A stretch of DNA of 64,000 nt, taken from NCBI RefSeq assembly GCF_001644225.1, contig NZ_LSTV01000001.1:682001-746000 (forward strand), given 5' to 3'. Position 1 is the first letter of the stretch; each line of letters starts with the position of its first letter. Position numbers and translations under genes: made by a program. The notes under the pieces are model-generated. The model was not told the DNA's origin, did no database searches, and saw nothing but the letters and a program-made list of their open reading frames with translations. Below, in pieces: positions 29,924 to 38,604 of this stretch. Source of the stretch: Microbacterium oleivorans. GTDB taxonomy: Bacteria; Actinomycetota; Actinomycetes; Actinomycetales; Microbacteriaceae.

Positions 29924-31060
29924 TCAGGCGGGGGAGACGGGGAGGGCGCGACCGGCGAGCGAGGAGCGGGTCGAAGCGAGGGTGTCGGCGACCGCCGCGA
30001 TCGCACGCGCCGCGGGATCACCGGGATCGGCGAGGACGACCGGTTCGCCCTCGTCGCCGCCGCGGCGGAGGGCAGGGCTCAGCGGGACCGAGCAGAGGAG
30101 CGGCACCTCGGCGTCGTCGGTCGAGAGCGCGGCGGCGACCGCCGCCCCGCCGCCGGCGCCGAACACGTCGACGAGGGTGCCGTCGGGAAGGGCGAAGGCC
30201 GCCATGTTCTCGATGACGCCGACGATGCGCTGGCCCGTCTGACGCGCCACGACGCCGCTGCGGACGGCGACGTCGGCCGCGGCCGCCTGCGGCGTCGTCA
30301 CCACGAGGACCTCGGCGTGCGGAAGGAGCTGACCCACGGAGATCGCCACGTCCCCGGTCCCCGGGGGCATGTCGATGAGGAGCACGTCGAGGTCGCCGAA
30401 GTGCACGTCGGTGAGGAACTGCTGCACCGTGCGGTGCAACATCGGCCCGCGCCAGGCGACGGCGGGGGAGGAGCCCTCCGGAAGGAACATCCCGATCGAG
30501 ATCGTCTTCACGCCGTGGGCGACCGGCGGCAGCATGAGGTCGTCGAGGCGGGTCGGCTGCGGCGGGCGGCCGTCCTCGCCGATGAGGCCGAGGAGTCCCG
30601 GGATCGAGAAGCCGTGCACGTCCGCGTCGATCAGCCCGACGGCCAACCCTCGCGTCGCCAGGGCGACGGCGAGGTTCGCCGTGAGGGTGGATTTGCCCAC
30701 ACCGCCCTTTCCGCTCGTCACCGCGATGACGCGGGTCAGCGCGTCGGCGGTGAACGGCATGCGACGCGCGCCGCGGATCCGCTCGACGAGGGCCGAGCGC
30801 TCCGCCGCCGTCATGACGCCCACGTCGACGCGGACGTCGCCGACGCCCGGGACGGATGCCGCGGCATCACGCACGTCGCGTTCGATGCGGTCCGCGGCGG
30901 GGCATCCGACGATCGTCAGGGCGATGCCGACGTGCGCCGTCCCCGCGTCGAGCGTGATCTCCCGGACCATGTCGAGCTCGCCGATCGGACGCCGCAACTC
31001 CGGGTCGACGACGGCGGACACGGCACGGCGGACGTCGTCGGCCGTCGCGGAGGCGCTCAC
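29924..31060 (-). CDS. mrp: Mrp/NBP35-family iron-sulfur carrier ATPase
   Basis: Protein of 378 residues. The N-terminal 90 residues form a DUF59/MIP18-like domain (DDVRRAVSAVVDPELRRPIG), and the rest is a deviant-Walker P-loop ATPase with SGKGGVGKSTLTANLA (117-124 for GKGGVGKS) and LLIDMPPGTGDVAIS. The usual C-terminal CxxC is not seen: NMAAFALPDGT replaces the NMSxxxCPxCG region, so cluster binding through that motif is doubtful. The GTG start overlaps the stop of the DUF1003 gene by four bases (GTGA). Confidence 0.88.
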   Translation of the reverse strand: MSASATADDVRRAVSAVVDPELRRPIGELDMVREITLDAGTAHVGIALTIVGCPAADRIERDVRDAAASVPGVGDVRVDVGVMTAAERSALVERIRGARRMPFTADALTRVIAVTSGKGGVGKSTLTANLAVALATRGLAVGLIDADVHGFSIPGLLGLIGEDGRPPQPTRLDDLMLPPVAHGVKTISIGMFLPEGSSPAVAWRGPMLHRTVQQFLTDVHFGDLDVLLIDMPPGTGDVAISVGQLLPHAEVLVVTTPQAAAADVAVRSGVVARQTGQRIVGVIENMAAFALPDGTLVDVFGAGGGAAVAAALSTDDAEVPLLCSVPLSPALRRGGDEGEPVVLADPGDPAARAIAAVADTLASTRSSLAGRALPVSPA

Positions 31061-31590
31061 GAGGAGCGGGCGTCGTCGCCCGGCTGGTCGCGCTCGTCGA
31101 GACGCTCGATGAGGGCCTTGAGCTCCTGGCGGAGCACGTCGCGGCTGATCATCTCGTCCTGCATGTCGGTGAGCGCCATCCGCAGGGCCACGACCTCGCG
31201 GGCGAGGTACTCCGTGTCGGCGAGGTTGCGCTCGGCCCGCTGTCGGTCCTGCTCGATCTGCACGCGGTCCCGGTCGTCCTGCCGGTTCTGGGCGAGGAGG
31301 ATGAGGGGAGCCGCGTACGAGGCCTGAAGCGACAGCATGAGCGTCAGGGCGGTGAAACCGAGCGCCGCGTCGTCGAAGCGCAGTCCCTCGGGCGCGGCGG
31401 TGTTCCAGACGATCCAGGCGACGCAGAAGAGCGTCAGGATGAGCAGGAACGCGGGGGTCCCCATCGCCCGGGCGATCCACTCCGTGAACCGGCCGAAGCG
31501 GTCGCGCGAGGGCTGCGGGGTGCGGCTGAGCACGCTCGTGCGCCGGCCGCGGGGCGCCTCGAACCCGGACTTCGGCGCGCGTGCCATCAT
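31057..31590 (-). CDS. DUF1003 family membrane protein
   Basis: Protein of 177 residues with two adjacent membrane segments (about 46-65 and 76-98; LILTLFCVAWIVWNT and LTLMLSLQASYAAPLILLAQ) and a C-terminal coiled-coil-like helix rich in R, E, Q and D (RDRVQIEQDRQRAERNLAD). The DUF1003 signature ALGFTALTLMLSLQASYAAP is clear. GGAGG seven bases upstream sets the ATG. It is coupled by ATGA overlaps to the MgtE-N/CBS gene upstream and mrp downstream. Function not established; a joint role with the MgtE-like protein is inference from coupling. Confidence 0.85.
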   Translation of the reverse strand: MMARAPKSGFEAPRGRRTSVLSRTPQPSRDRFGRFTEWIARAMGTPAFLLILTLFCVAWIVWNTAAPEGLRFDDAALGFTALTLMLSLQASYAAPLILLAQNRQDDRDRVQIEQDRQRAERNLADTEYLAREVVALRMALTDMQDEMISRDVLRQELKALIERLDERDQPGDDARSS

Positions 31591-32849
31591 CGCCGCACCT
31601 CCGGACCCTGTTGCGGCGCGTCCTGCGATCGCCAGTCGTCGGGCAGCAGGTAGTCGATCACGTCGTCGACCGTGACCGTGCCGACGAGGTGGCGGGCCTG
31701 ATCGACGACGGGCAGCGAGACGAGGTTGTAGCTCGCGAGGAGGCGGGCGACCTCGGCGGCGCTGGCCGAGACGGTGACGGGCTCGACGGTGTCGTCGATG
31801 ATGGCGCCCAGCCGCTCGTGCGGCGGGTAGCGCAGCATCCGCTGGAAGTGCACGACACCCAGCAGGCGCCCCGTCGGGGTCTCGTAGGGCGGCAGGGTCA
31901 CGAAGACGGCCGCCGCGAGGGCGGGGTGCAATTCGTGCCGGCGGATGAGGGCGAGCGCCTCGGCGACGGTCGCGTCGGCGGACAGCACGATCGGCTCGCT
32001 GGTCATGAGACCGCCCGCGGTGTCGGGGCCGTGCTCGAGGAGGGCGCGGACGTCCTCGGCCTCCTCGGGCTCCATGAGGTCCAGCAGCTGTCCCGCGCGA
32101 GCATCCGACAGCTGACCCAGCACGTCGGCCGCGTCGTCCGGTTCCATCGCGTCGAGGATGTCGGCGGCGCGTTCGTCGCCGAGGGCCTCGAGGATGTGCA
32201 CCTGCTCGTCCTCGGGCATCTCCTCGAGGGCGTCGGCGAGACGGTCGTCGGGGAGCTCCTCGGCCACCTCGAGCAGGCGCTCCTCGGGGAGGTCGAGAAG
32301 CGTGTTGGCGAGGTCGGCGGGCTTGAGCTCGGAGTACGAGGCGACCAGCAGCTCGGCGGACTGCGTCTGTCCCGCGACCTGCTCGTCGCGCACGTCGTTC
32401 CACTGCGCGAAGGTCGTCGGCCCCTTGGCGAACGGCGACGCGCTGGTCTTGGGGCGGCGCAGGAACAACTGCCCCACCTGCCAGTCGCCCAGGCGGTCGC
32501 GCTCGATGGCGACATCCTCGATCACAGCAGAGCCCGACCCGTCGGTGAGGTGCACGTTGCGCCCGATGAGCTCCGTCATGACACGCACCTCGCCGCCGCG
32601 CTGCTCGAAGCGGCGGACGTTGATGAGGCCGGTCGTGATGACTTGGCCGCTGGCGATCGAGGTGACCCGTCCGATGGACAGGAACACGTTGCGTCGGCCG
32701 GGGATCTCGACCACGAGCCCGACCACTCTCGGGGGGTCGTCCTTGCGGTAGATCACGACCACATCGCGGACCTTCCCCAGACGGTCGCCCGCGGGGTCGA
32801 AGACGGCGCACCCGGTCAGGCGCGCGACGAAGACCCGTTGCGTACTCAC
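31587..32849 (-). CDS. MgtE N-terminal domain and CBS-pair protein without membrane domain
   Basis: Soluble protein of 420 residues. Residues about 1-80 look like a PRC-barrel-type fold (FDPAGDRLGKVRDVVVIYR). Residues about 165-290 are the helical MgtE N domain with repeated LPEERLLEVAEELPDDR-like units. A CBS pair covers about 295-410 (MTSEPIVLSADATVAEAL, VTVDDVIDYLLPDDW). The membrane domain of true MgtE Mg2+ channels is missing. Mycobacterium has the same domain set (Rv1232c). The GTG start is six bases after TACGCT, and the alternative upstream frame is not conserved. It may sense Mg2+ or nucleotides and act on the coupled DUF1003 protein. Confidence 0.85.
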   Translation of the reverse strand: MSTQRVFVARLTGCAVFDPAGDRLGKVRDVVVIYRKDDPPRVVGLVVEIPGRRNVFLSIGRVTSIASGQVITTGLINVRRFEQRGGEVRVMTELIGRNVHLTDGSGSAVIEDVAIERDRLGDWQVGQLFLRRPKTSASPFAKGPTTFAQWNDVRDEQVAGQTQSAELLVASYSELKPADLANTLLDLPEERLLEVAEELPDDRLADALEEMPEDEQVHILEALGDERAADILDAMEPDDAADVLGQLSDARAGQLLDLMEPEEAEDVRALLEHGPDTAGGLMTSEPIVLSADATVAEALALIRRHELHPALAAAVFVTLPPYETPTGRLLGVVHFQRMLRYPPHERLGAIIDDTVEPVTVSASAAEVARLLASYNLVSLPVVDQARHLVGTVTVDDVIDYLLPDDWRSQDAPQQGPEVRR

Positions 32850-32855
32850 CCGACC

Positions 32856-32861
32856 AGCGTA
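32856..32861 (-). promoter_or_regulatory. -10 element of the MgtE-N/CBS gene, leaderless type
   Basis: TACGCT (minus strand) six bases before the GTG start at 32849; divergent from the box at 32910. Confidence 0.55.
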
Positions 32862-32909
32862 GTCGGCGGATCCCTCGCGCTCCCTGCGCCCACGCAAAGG
32901 CTCGCGTGG

Positions 32910-32915
32910 GAGACT
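32910..32915 (+). promoter_or_regulatory. -10 element of the stress-protein gene, leaderless type
   Basis: GAGACT six bases before ATG 32922. The same non-T variant, GAGACT at the same spacing, precedes pepP. Confidence 0.45.
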
Positions 32916-32921
32916 GAGGCC

Positions 32922-33653
32922 ATGAGCATGATGGGTGGGGCCCCGAAGGAACACGGTGCGACGGTCGCGGAGTACTCGTCGTACGAGGCGGCGCAGAAGT
33001 CGGTGTCGACCCTCATCGGCGCGGACGTCCCGGCGCAGGACATCGCGATCGTCGGCCGCGGGCTGCGCTCGGTCGAACGCGTCACCGGTCGGCTGGGATA
33101 CGCGACCGCGGCGCGGTCCGGCGCGATCAACGGCGTCCTGCTCGGTCTGCTGTTCGCCGCGATCTTCGTGCTCGGCAGCCCCGGCGCCGCGCTGCAGTTG
33201 TTCGTCGGCGTGATGCTCGTCGGCATCGCGCTCGGCATGCTCATGAGCATCATCAGCTACTCGATCCTGCGCCGTCGTCGCGACTTCACCTCGGTGACCC
33301 AGGTCATCGCCGACCACTACGACGTGACGGTGCTGCCCCGTAGCTTCGGCCGCGCCAAGGAACTGCTCGGCGCCGCGGCTGCCCCGAGCGCCCCGCCGAC
33401 ACCGCCGACCGACATGACGGCGCCCCCGCGCTACGGCGAGCGAGTCGACCCTGCTGCTCCCGTCCCCGCGGCGGGAGAGCGCGTCGACCCCGCCCCGGCA
33501 CCCGCGCAGGGCGAACACGTGGACCCGGCCGAGCCGCCCCGGTACGGCGAGCGAGTCGACCCGGCGCCCCTCCCGCCCGTGACGCCGCCGCCGACCGCGC
33601 CGCAGCAGGGTGGCGCACCGGCGCAGCCTCCCGCTCCCGACGCGCCGCGATGA
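32922..33653 (+). CDS. General stress protein 17M-like membrane protein with GERVDP repeat tail
   Basis: Protein of 243 residues. The N-terminal 60 residues match the general stress protein 17M-type domain (VAEYSSYEAAQKSVSTLIG, then DIAIVGRGLRSVERVTG). Two close membrane segments follow (about 68-84 and 88-108). After RDFTSVTQVIADHYDVTVLP comes a proline/alanine-rich tail of about 85 residues with four copies of GE(R/H)VDPA. Function unknown. The longer upstream frame is antisense to the MgtE-like gene and is rejected. The stop overlaps the start of the hydrolase gene (ATGA). Confidence 0.82.
   Translation: MSMMGGAPKEHGATVAEYSSYEAAQKSVSTLIGADVPAQDIAIVGRGLRSVERVTGRLGYATAARSGAINGVLLGLLFAAIFVLGSPGAALQLFVGVMLVGIALGMLMSIISYSILRRRRDFTSVTQVIADHYDVTVLPRSFGRAKELLGAAAAPSAPPTPPTDMTAPPRYGERVDPAAPVPAAGERVDPAPAPAQGEHVDPAEPPRYGERVDPAPLPPVTPPPTAPQQGGAPAQPPAPDAPR
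33428..33565 (+). repeat. In-frame GERVDP tandem motif
   Basis: Four in-frame units, GERVDPAAP, GERVDPAPA, GEHVDPAEP and GERVDPAPL, spaced 14-18 residues apart; the first and last share the longer string YGERVDP and nearly identical DNA (TACGGCGAGCGAGTCGACC). Confidence 0.85.
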
Positions 33654-34321
33654 TCCCGGTCACCCTGCCCACGGGCGGGGTCGAACTGGCCGCGACGATC
33701 GACGCCGCCCCCGAGCCCGGGGCGATCGTCGCGCTCGCCCACGGCGCCGGTGCGGGGCACGAGCATCCCTTCCTCGCCGGCGCGGCAGCCGCCTGGTCCG
33801 CCGCCGGGTTCACGACGGTGCGGTTCGACTTCCCGTACCGCCAGGCGGGACGACGGATGCCGGGGCCCGCCGCGCACGCGATCGAGACGTGGGCCGCCGT
33901 CGAGGAGTTCTGCCGTCGCCTGACCCCGGGCATCCCGTTCGTGGCGGCGGGCAAGTCCTACGGTGGGCGGATGGCGTCGATGGCCGCGGCGGAGGGTCGA
34001 ATCGCCCCCGACGCGCTCGTGTACCTCGGCTATCCGCTGCACCCGCCGGGCAAGCCCGAGAACGCCCGCACGGCGCACCTGCCGGCCGTCGCCGCGCCCC
34101 AGCTGTTCCTGTCGGGGACGAAGGACCCGTTCCTGCAGCCGCTCGCCGACCTGGAGGCCGCGGTCGCCTCATGCCGGGAGGCGGACATCCTCTGGTTCGA
34201 CGGTGCCCGGCACTCGTTCGAGGTCGCCGGCCGCGCTCTGCCGGCGGACGAAGTGGGTGCGGCGACCGCGTCGGCCGCGCTCCCGTGGCTGCGCGAGCGG
34301 GTTCAGCGCCCCGCGGCGTAA
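33650..34321 (+). CDS. Alpha/beta hydrolase, KANL3/Tex30-like
   Basis: Serine-hydrolase-fold protein of 223 residues. An oxyanion-type motif ALAHGAGAGHEHPF lies near residue 27. The nucleophile elbow is AAGKSYGGRMAS (G-K-S-Y-G-G). The late acidic/His region is LFLSGTKDPFLQP and GARHSFEV, completing a Ser-Asp-His triad. These match the KANL3/Tex30 family of uncharacterised alpha/beta hydrolases, distinct from dienelactone hydrolases. The ATG overlaps the preceding stop by four bases, so it is co-translated with the stress-protein gene. It runs 19 bases into the end of the convergent ggt gene. Substrate unknown. Confidence 0.8.
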   Translation: MIPVTLPTGGVELAATIDAAPEPGAIVALAHGAGAGHEHPFLAGAAAAWSAAGFTTVRFDFPYRQAGRRMPGPAAHAIETWAAVEEFCRRLTPGIPFVAAGKSYGGRMASMAAAEGRIAPDALVYLGYPLHPPGKPENARTAHLPAVAAPQLFLSGTKDPFLQPLADLEAAVASCREADILWFDGARHSFEVAGRALPADEVGAATASAALPWLRERVQRPAA

Positions 34322-36081
34322 CCCTGCACACCGCGGGGGTTCGCCGCCGCCCACAGGATGCCGGTGGCCCGGTCGACCCCGACGGCCGAGAGCCGTCCGA
34401 GCGACCAGTCGCCGGCGCGCGTGACCCGGTGGCCCCGGTCGGCGAGGCCGCCGATGACCTCGTCGCCGAGACGGTCCTCCGCGACGACACCCGTCGGGTC
34501 CCACGTGCGCGGCCAGAACGAGTCGACCATGCCCGTCGTGTGGAGGGTGGGGGCGTCGATCGCCTGCTGCGCGGTGTAGCCGCCGACGAACATGCGCAGG
34601 AGCATCGGCAGCTGCCACTGGTCCTGCTGATCGCCGCCGGGCGTTCCCATGGCGATGCGGGTGTCGCCGTCCTGCACGAGGGTCGGCGACAGCGTCGTGC
34701 GCGGACGTGCGCCGGGGCGCAGCGCCGCGGGCGAGTCCTCGTCGAGCCACGTCATCTGCAGGCGCGTCCCGAGGCAGAAGCCGAGCGAGGGGATGACGGG
34801 GGAGGACTGCAGCCACCCGCCCGATGGCGTGACGGCGATGACGTTGCCCCAGCGGTCCGCGACGTCGATGTGGCAGGTGTCCCCGCGGGTCGCTCCCGAA
34901 CGGGCGACGGTCGGTTCCCCCGTACCCGCGGCGGCGGCGGCGCCGTCGCGTCGGAGCGGCGGGCGCCACGGATCCCGATCCGCCAGGCGCGCGGGGCGCC
35001 ACTGCGACGAGGCCCGATCACCGAGGTCGGCCCGACGCGCGGTGAGGACGTCGTCGGCGAGGAGGGCCGCGGCATCCGCTCCGTCGCCGAAGTGGGCGTC
35101 GCGGTCGGCGAGGACGAGCTTGAGCGTCTCGACGACGGTGTGCGCGCCGGGCGTCGTCGCGGGATCGAGGCGGTCGTCGGGGAGCGGGTCGAGGGTCCGG
35201 AGCGCCTCGAGGAGTGCGGGGCCCTGCGTCCACGCCCCCGCTTTGAACACCGTGCGGCCGCGGAACGAGGCCGACAGGGGCTCCTCGTACGTGGCGGGCG
35301 GGTCGACGAGGTCCTCACGGGTGAGCACCGCGGCGTGGTCGGTGCCGCTGGAGTGCCGGTGCGGGCGGGCGAGTACGTCGCACGCGTCGCCGAGGAGCCG
35401 GCGCCATTCGGTGCGCGCCGCGTCGATCGCCGCGCCCCGGTCGTCGCCCGAGCCCACCGCGGCGAGGCGGCGGAGGACCGCGGCGTAGGCGGGGTTGCGA
35501 TGCAGGGCGCCGGCGACGGCGGGGGCGCCGCCCGGCATCCACAGGTCGGCGGAGGCCGGCCAGTGCTCCCGGAACAGGTCGGCGACCCGGCCGATGGTCG
35601 CCGACACCGCGGGGAGCAGCGGGTGGCCGTCCTCGGCGTACCCGATCGCGAACGACAGGACGTCGGCGAGCGACCACGTGCCGTGGTCCCGGAGCAGCAG
35701 CAGCCACGCGTCGACGGCGGCGGGCACGGCCGCGGCGAGTCCCCCCGCGCCCGGCACGAGGTCGAGGCCCTCGGCGCGGAAGTGCGCGATCGTCGCGCCG
35801 GCGGGCGCCGAGCCCTGGCCCATGAGGACCGTGGGGGTCGCGGCATCCGCCGGTTGGAAGAGACCGACGAGGTCGCCGCCGGGACCGTTCAGGTGCGGCT
35901 CCACGATGTGCAGCACGAACCCACCCGCGCACGCGGCGTCGAACGCGTTCCCGCCGCGCTCGAGCACCGCCATGGCCGTCGCGGTCGCCGTGGCGTGCGT
36001 CGACGCGGCCATGCCGAACGTCCCCGTCAGCTGCGGGCGGGTCGTGAACGACGGCGGCGGGGTGTACCCGGCGGCGGACAT
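34303..36081 (-). CDS. ggt: Gamma-glutamyltransferase family protein
   Basis: Ntn-hydrolase of 592 residues. The precursor is expected to cleave itself before Thr402 in GDTCHIDVADRWGN, giving large and small subunits. Substrate-loop and small-subunit motifs are present: PSLGFCLGTRLQM, LRPGARPRTTLSPTLV and GTPGGDQQDQWQLPML. The N-terminus is MAASTHATATATAMAVLERGG-like, giving GGNAFDAACAGGFVL. No signal peptide is visible, so unlike classical secreted GGT it looks cytosolic and may be a GGT-like acylase acting on other gamma-glutamyl compounds. It starts 10 bases after the pepP stop, so a peptidase operon is likely. Confidence 0.88.
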   Translation of the reverse strand: MSAAGYTPPPSFTTRPQLTGTFGMAASTHATATATAMAVLERGGNAFDAACAGGFVLHIVEPHLNGPGGDLVGLFQPADAATPTVLMGQGSAPAGATIAHFRAEGLDLVPGAGGLAAAVPAAVDAWLLLLRDHGTWSLADVLSFAIGYAEDGHPLLPAVSATIGRVADLFREHWPASADLWMPGGAPAVAGALHRNPAYAAVLRRLAAVGSGDDRGAAIDAARTEWRRLLGDACDVLARPHRHSSGTDHAAVLTREDLVDPPATYEEPLSASFRGRTVFKAGAWTQGPALLEALRTLDPLPDDRLDPATTPGAHTVVETLKLVLADRDAHFGDGADAAALLADDVLTARRADLGDRASSQWRPARLADRDPWRPPLRRDGAAAAAGTGEPTVARSGATRGDTCHIDVADRWGNVIAVTPSGGWLQSSPVIPSLGFCLGTRLQMTWLDEDSPAALRPGARPRTTLSPTLVQDGDTRIAMGTPGGDQQDQWQLPMLLRMFVGGYTAQQAIDAPTLHTTGMVDSFWPRTWDPTGVVAEDRLGDEVIGGLADRGHRVTRAGDWSLGRLSAVGVDRATGILWAAANPRGVQGYAAGR

Positions 36082-36091
36082 CGAGGCGTTC

Positions 36092-37510
36092 TCAGGAGCG
36101 GGCGCGGGAGATCCAGGCCTCGATCTCGTCCGCGGTGCGCGGGATGTCCGCCGACAGGTTCACCGGGCCGTTCTCGGTCATGAGGATGTCGTCCTCGATC
36201 CGCACCCCGATGCCCCGGTACTCCTCGGGGACCGTGAGGTCGTCGATCTGGAAGTAGAGCCCGGGCTCGATCGTGAAGACCATGCCGGGCTCGAGCTCGC
36301 CGTCGTAGTACATCTCCCGCCGCGCCTGCGCGCAGTCGTGCACGTCGATGCCCAGGTGGTGGCTCGTGCCGTGCACCATGTACCGGCGGTGCTGCCCGCC
36401 CTTGTCGGCGTGGAGCGCCTCCTCGGCGGTCACGGGGAGCAGGCCCCACTCGGCCGTGCGGGCGGCGATGACGGCCATCGCCGCCTCGTGGACGGCGCGG
36501 AACTTCACCCCGGGGCGTGCCGCGGCGAAGGCCGCATCCGCCGCTTCGAGGACGGCGTCGTAGATTCGGCGCTGCACGGCGGAGAACGTCCCCGAGACAG
36601 GCAGGGTGCGGGTGATGTCGGCCGTGTAGAGGCTGTCGACCTCGACGCCCGCGTCGATCAGCACGAGGTCGCCGGGGACGACCGCGCCGTCGTTGCGGGT
36701 CCAGTGCAGGTAGCAGGCGTGCGGACCCGAAGCGGCGATCGTGTCGTACCCCTCGCCGTTGCCGTCGGTGCGCGCGCGCAGGTGGAAGACGCCCTCGATG
36801 GCACGCTCGCCGCGGGGCGTGTCGATGATGCGGGGGAGCTCGGCGACGATGTCGTCGAACCCCCGGCCGGTCGCCTCGACCGCGAGGCGCATCTGGGCGA
36901 TCTCGTAGGGGTCCTTCACGAGGCGCAGCTCGGACACGAACCGGGTGAGCTCGTCGTCGACCTCGACCGTGCGGTCCTCCGCCGTGCTCTGGAAGGCATC
37001 GATGTGCGCTGTGGGGATGCCGAGGTCCGCCGCGACCGCGTCGAGCGCGGGGCGCGGGCCGATCCAGAACTCGCCGATCGCGGCGTCCGCGTAGAACTCG
37101 GTCGTCGTCCGATCGGCGCGCTCGCGCAGGTACAGCGTGACGTTGTGGCCGTCGCCGGTCGGTTCGAACACGAGCACCGAGTCGGGGACGGCGTCGGCGC
37201 CCCACCCCGTCAGGTGCGAGAACGCGGAGTGCGCGCGGAAGGGGTAGTCGGTGTCGTTCGAGCGCTGCTTGTACGAGCCTGCGGGGACGACCAGGCGCGA
37301 GCCCGGGAACGCGGCGGAGACCGCCGCGCGGCGCGCTGCGGCGTACGGCGCCTCGGCGCGCTGCTCGGGCAGCGACGCGGGACGCTCAGCCCAGCCCGTC
37401 GAGATGGAGTCGAGGAAGCCGGCGGGGAAGGGCTGCTTGCGATTGGTGGTCGCTGCGGCCGCGGTCTCGGTGGTCTCCGGTGCGATGGTGTCGCGATCGT
37501 CGGTGGTCAT
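36092..37510 (-). CDS. pepP: Xaa-Pro aminopeptidase (aminopeptidase P)
   Basis: M24B dimanganese peptidase of 472 residues that removes N-terminal residues before proline. Metal ligands are visible in LIDAGVEVDSLYTADITRT (two Asp), GTSHHLGIDVHD (His), FTIEPGLYFQ (Glu) and GVRIEDDILMT (Glu). The AMP_N domain occupies about residues 45-180 (YPFRAHSAFSHLTGWG). Residues 1-30 are a T/A/E-rich extension. The ATG is used because GAGACT lies six bases before it; a GGGAGG adjacent to the ATG is too close to serve as Shine-Dalgarno, which fits a leaderless transcript. The ggt gene follows immediately. Confidence 0.92.
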   Translation of the reverse strand: MTTDDRDTIAPETTETAAAATTNRKQPFPAGFLDSISTGWAERPASLPEQRAEAPYAAARRAAVSAAFPGSRLVVPAGSYKQRSNDTDYPFRAHSAFSHLTGWGADAVPDSVLVFEPTGDGHNVTLYLRERADRTTTEFYADAAIGEFWIGPRPALDAVAADLGIPTAHIDAFQSTAEDRTVEVDDELTRFVSELRLVKDPYEIAQMRLAVEATGRGFDDIVAELPRIIDTPRGERAIEGVFHLRARTDGNGEGYDTIAASGPHACYLHWTRNDGAVVPGDLVLIDAGVEVDSLYTADITRTLPVSGTFSAVQRRIYDAVLEAADAAFAAARPGVKFRAVHEAAMAVIAARTAEWGLLPVTAEEALHADKGGQHRRYMVHGTSHHLGIDVHDCAQARREMYYDGELEPGMVFTIEPGLYFQIDDLTVPEEYRGIGVRIEDDILMTENGPVNLSADIPRTADEIEAWISRARS

Positions 37511-37516
37511 CCTCCC

Positions 37517-37522
37517 AGTCTC
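37517..37522 (-). promoter_or_regulatory. -10 element of pepP, leaderless type
   Basis: GAGACT (minus strand) six bases before the pepP ATG at 37510. Confidence 0.45.
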
Positions 37523-37541
37523 CCACCGACCGCGCGGGACG

Positions 37542-38555
37542 TCAGCCCGCCCGCTCCACCTGCACGATGACCGGACGGTGATCGCCGCCCGAACCGTCGA
37601 GCGAGGTGACGACCACCGACCCGGTCGGCCGCCAGGCATCCGTCGTCATCACGTGGTCGATCGGCGCGCCGACCAGCGCCGGCCACGCGGTGTCCCACGT
37701 GCCCACGGCGCCGTTGCCCGTCGCCGTCGCCGCGTCGTGGCAGCGGCCCATCGTGCCGCCGTCGGTTCCGAGCCGGCTCATGTGGTCGACCGTCGCGTTG
37801 AAGTCCCCCGCCATGATGACGTCGTCGCTGGCGCACTGGTCGGCGAGCCAGCGGAGGTCGCTGCGCCAGTGGTCCATGTCGCCCTGGCGCGGGGCGACGG
37901 CGTGGACGGCGACGACGATCGGACCGTCGCCGTCGACGGGCATCGCGACGACGCTGGGGACGACCGAGGTGTTGGTGGTGCCGGATGCGTCGGACTCGAC
38001 GACGGCGTAGTCGCCGAGGTCGGGGGAGATGAGCAGGGTCGTGTAGGTCGCGTCCCAGCCCTGGTAGTTCTCCTCGTGCACCCACATGGGGTTGCCGCGC
38101 TCGCGCATCGCGATCGCGATCGCCTCGCCGGTGTCGTCGTTCGTCTCGGGGAGTGCGACGATGTCGACGTCCATCGCGATGGCGGTCGTGACGATCGCAT
38201 CGACGTCGGTGGCGGGGCCGGCGGTGTTCCACGTCATGACGCGGATGCTGTCCGCCGTCTTCTCGGGCAGGCCCGTCGTCCCGACGCCGCGGACGACGAG
38301 GATGCCGACGTTCGCTCCGCTCGCGAGGAGGCCGATCATCGCGAGTCCGGCGCCGAAGCCGCGGGTGCGGCGCCCGAGGCAGATCAGCAGGCCGACGAGC
38401 GCCAGCACGGCGAAGCCGACGGCGAGCACCGGGCGCAGCGACACCAGCTGCGCGATCGGGAAGGTCTGCTCGAGGCGGAAGAACTGCGGCCAGGTCAGGA
38501 CGGCGGCGACGATGGCGGTGGCGATCGTGAAGAGGATCCCCGTCAGTCGCAGCAC
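37542..38555 (-). CDS. Membrane-anchored endonuclease/exonuclease/phosphatase-family protein
   Basis: Protein of 337 residues with three N-terminal membrane segments (about 4-22, 40-60, 68-92), followed by an extracytoplasmic EEP domain. Catalytic motifs are RVMTWNTAG (Asn), VALPETND (Glu), MAGDFNATVDH (Asp, Asn) and GGDHRPVIVQV (Asp-His). The same architecture is common in Actinobacteria and covers phosphodiesterases acting on sugar-phosphate lipids or nucleic acids outside the membrane; the substrate here is unknown. The GTG start lies six bases after TAATGT. It is divergent from the PHP gene with 56 bases between. Confidence 0.85.
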   Translation of the reverse strand: MLRLTGILFTIATAIVAAVLTWPQFFRLEQTFPIAQLVSLRPVLAVGFAVLALVGLLICLGRRTRGFGAGLAMIGLLASGANVGILVVRGVGTTGLPEKTADSIRVMTWNTAGPATDVDAIVTTAIAMDVDIVALPETNDDTGEAIAIAMRERGNPMWVHEENYQGWDATYTTLLISPDLGDYAVVESDASGTTNTSVVPSVVAMPVDGDGPIVVAVHAVAPRQGDMDHWRSDLRWLADQCASDDVIMAGDFNATVDHMSRLGTDGGTMGRCHDAATATGNGAVGTWDTAWPALVGAPIDHVMTTDAWRPTGSVVVTSLDGSGGDHRPVIVQVERAG

Positions 38556-38561
38556 ACCACG

Positions 38562-38567
38562 ACATTA
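38562..38567 (-). promoter_or_regulatory. -10 element of the EEP-family gene, leaderless type
   Basis: TAATGT (minus strand) six bases before the GTG at 38555. Confidence 0.6.
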
Positions 38568-38598
38568 GGCGGGGAGGCTGGGGAGTTTCTGCGCGCGG

Positions 38599-38604
38599 TA
38601 CGCT
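38599..38604 (+). promoter_or_regulatory. -10 element of the PHP gene, leaderless type
   Basis: TACGCT seven bases before ATG 38612; faces the box at 38562-38567. Confidence 0.55.
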
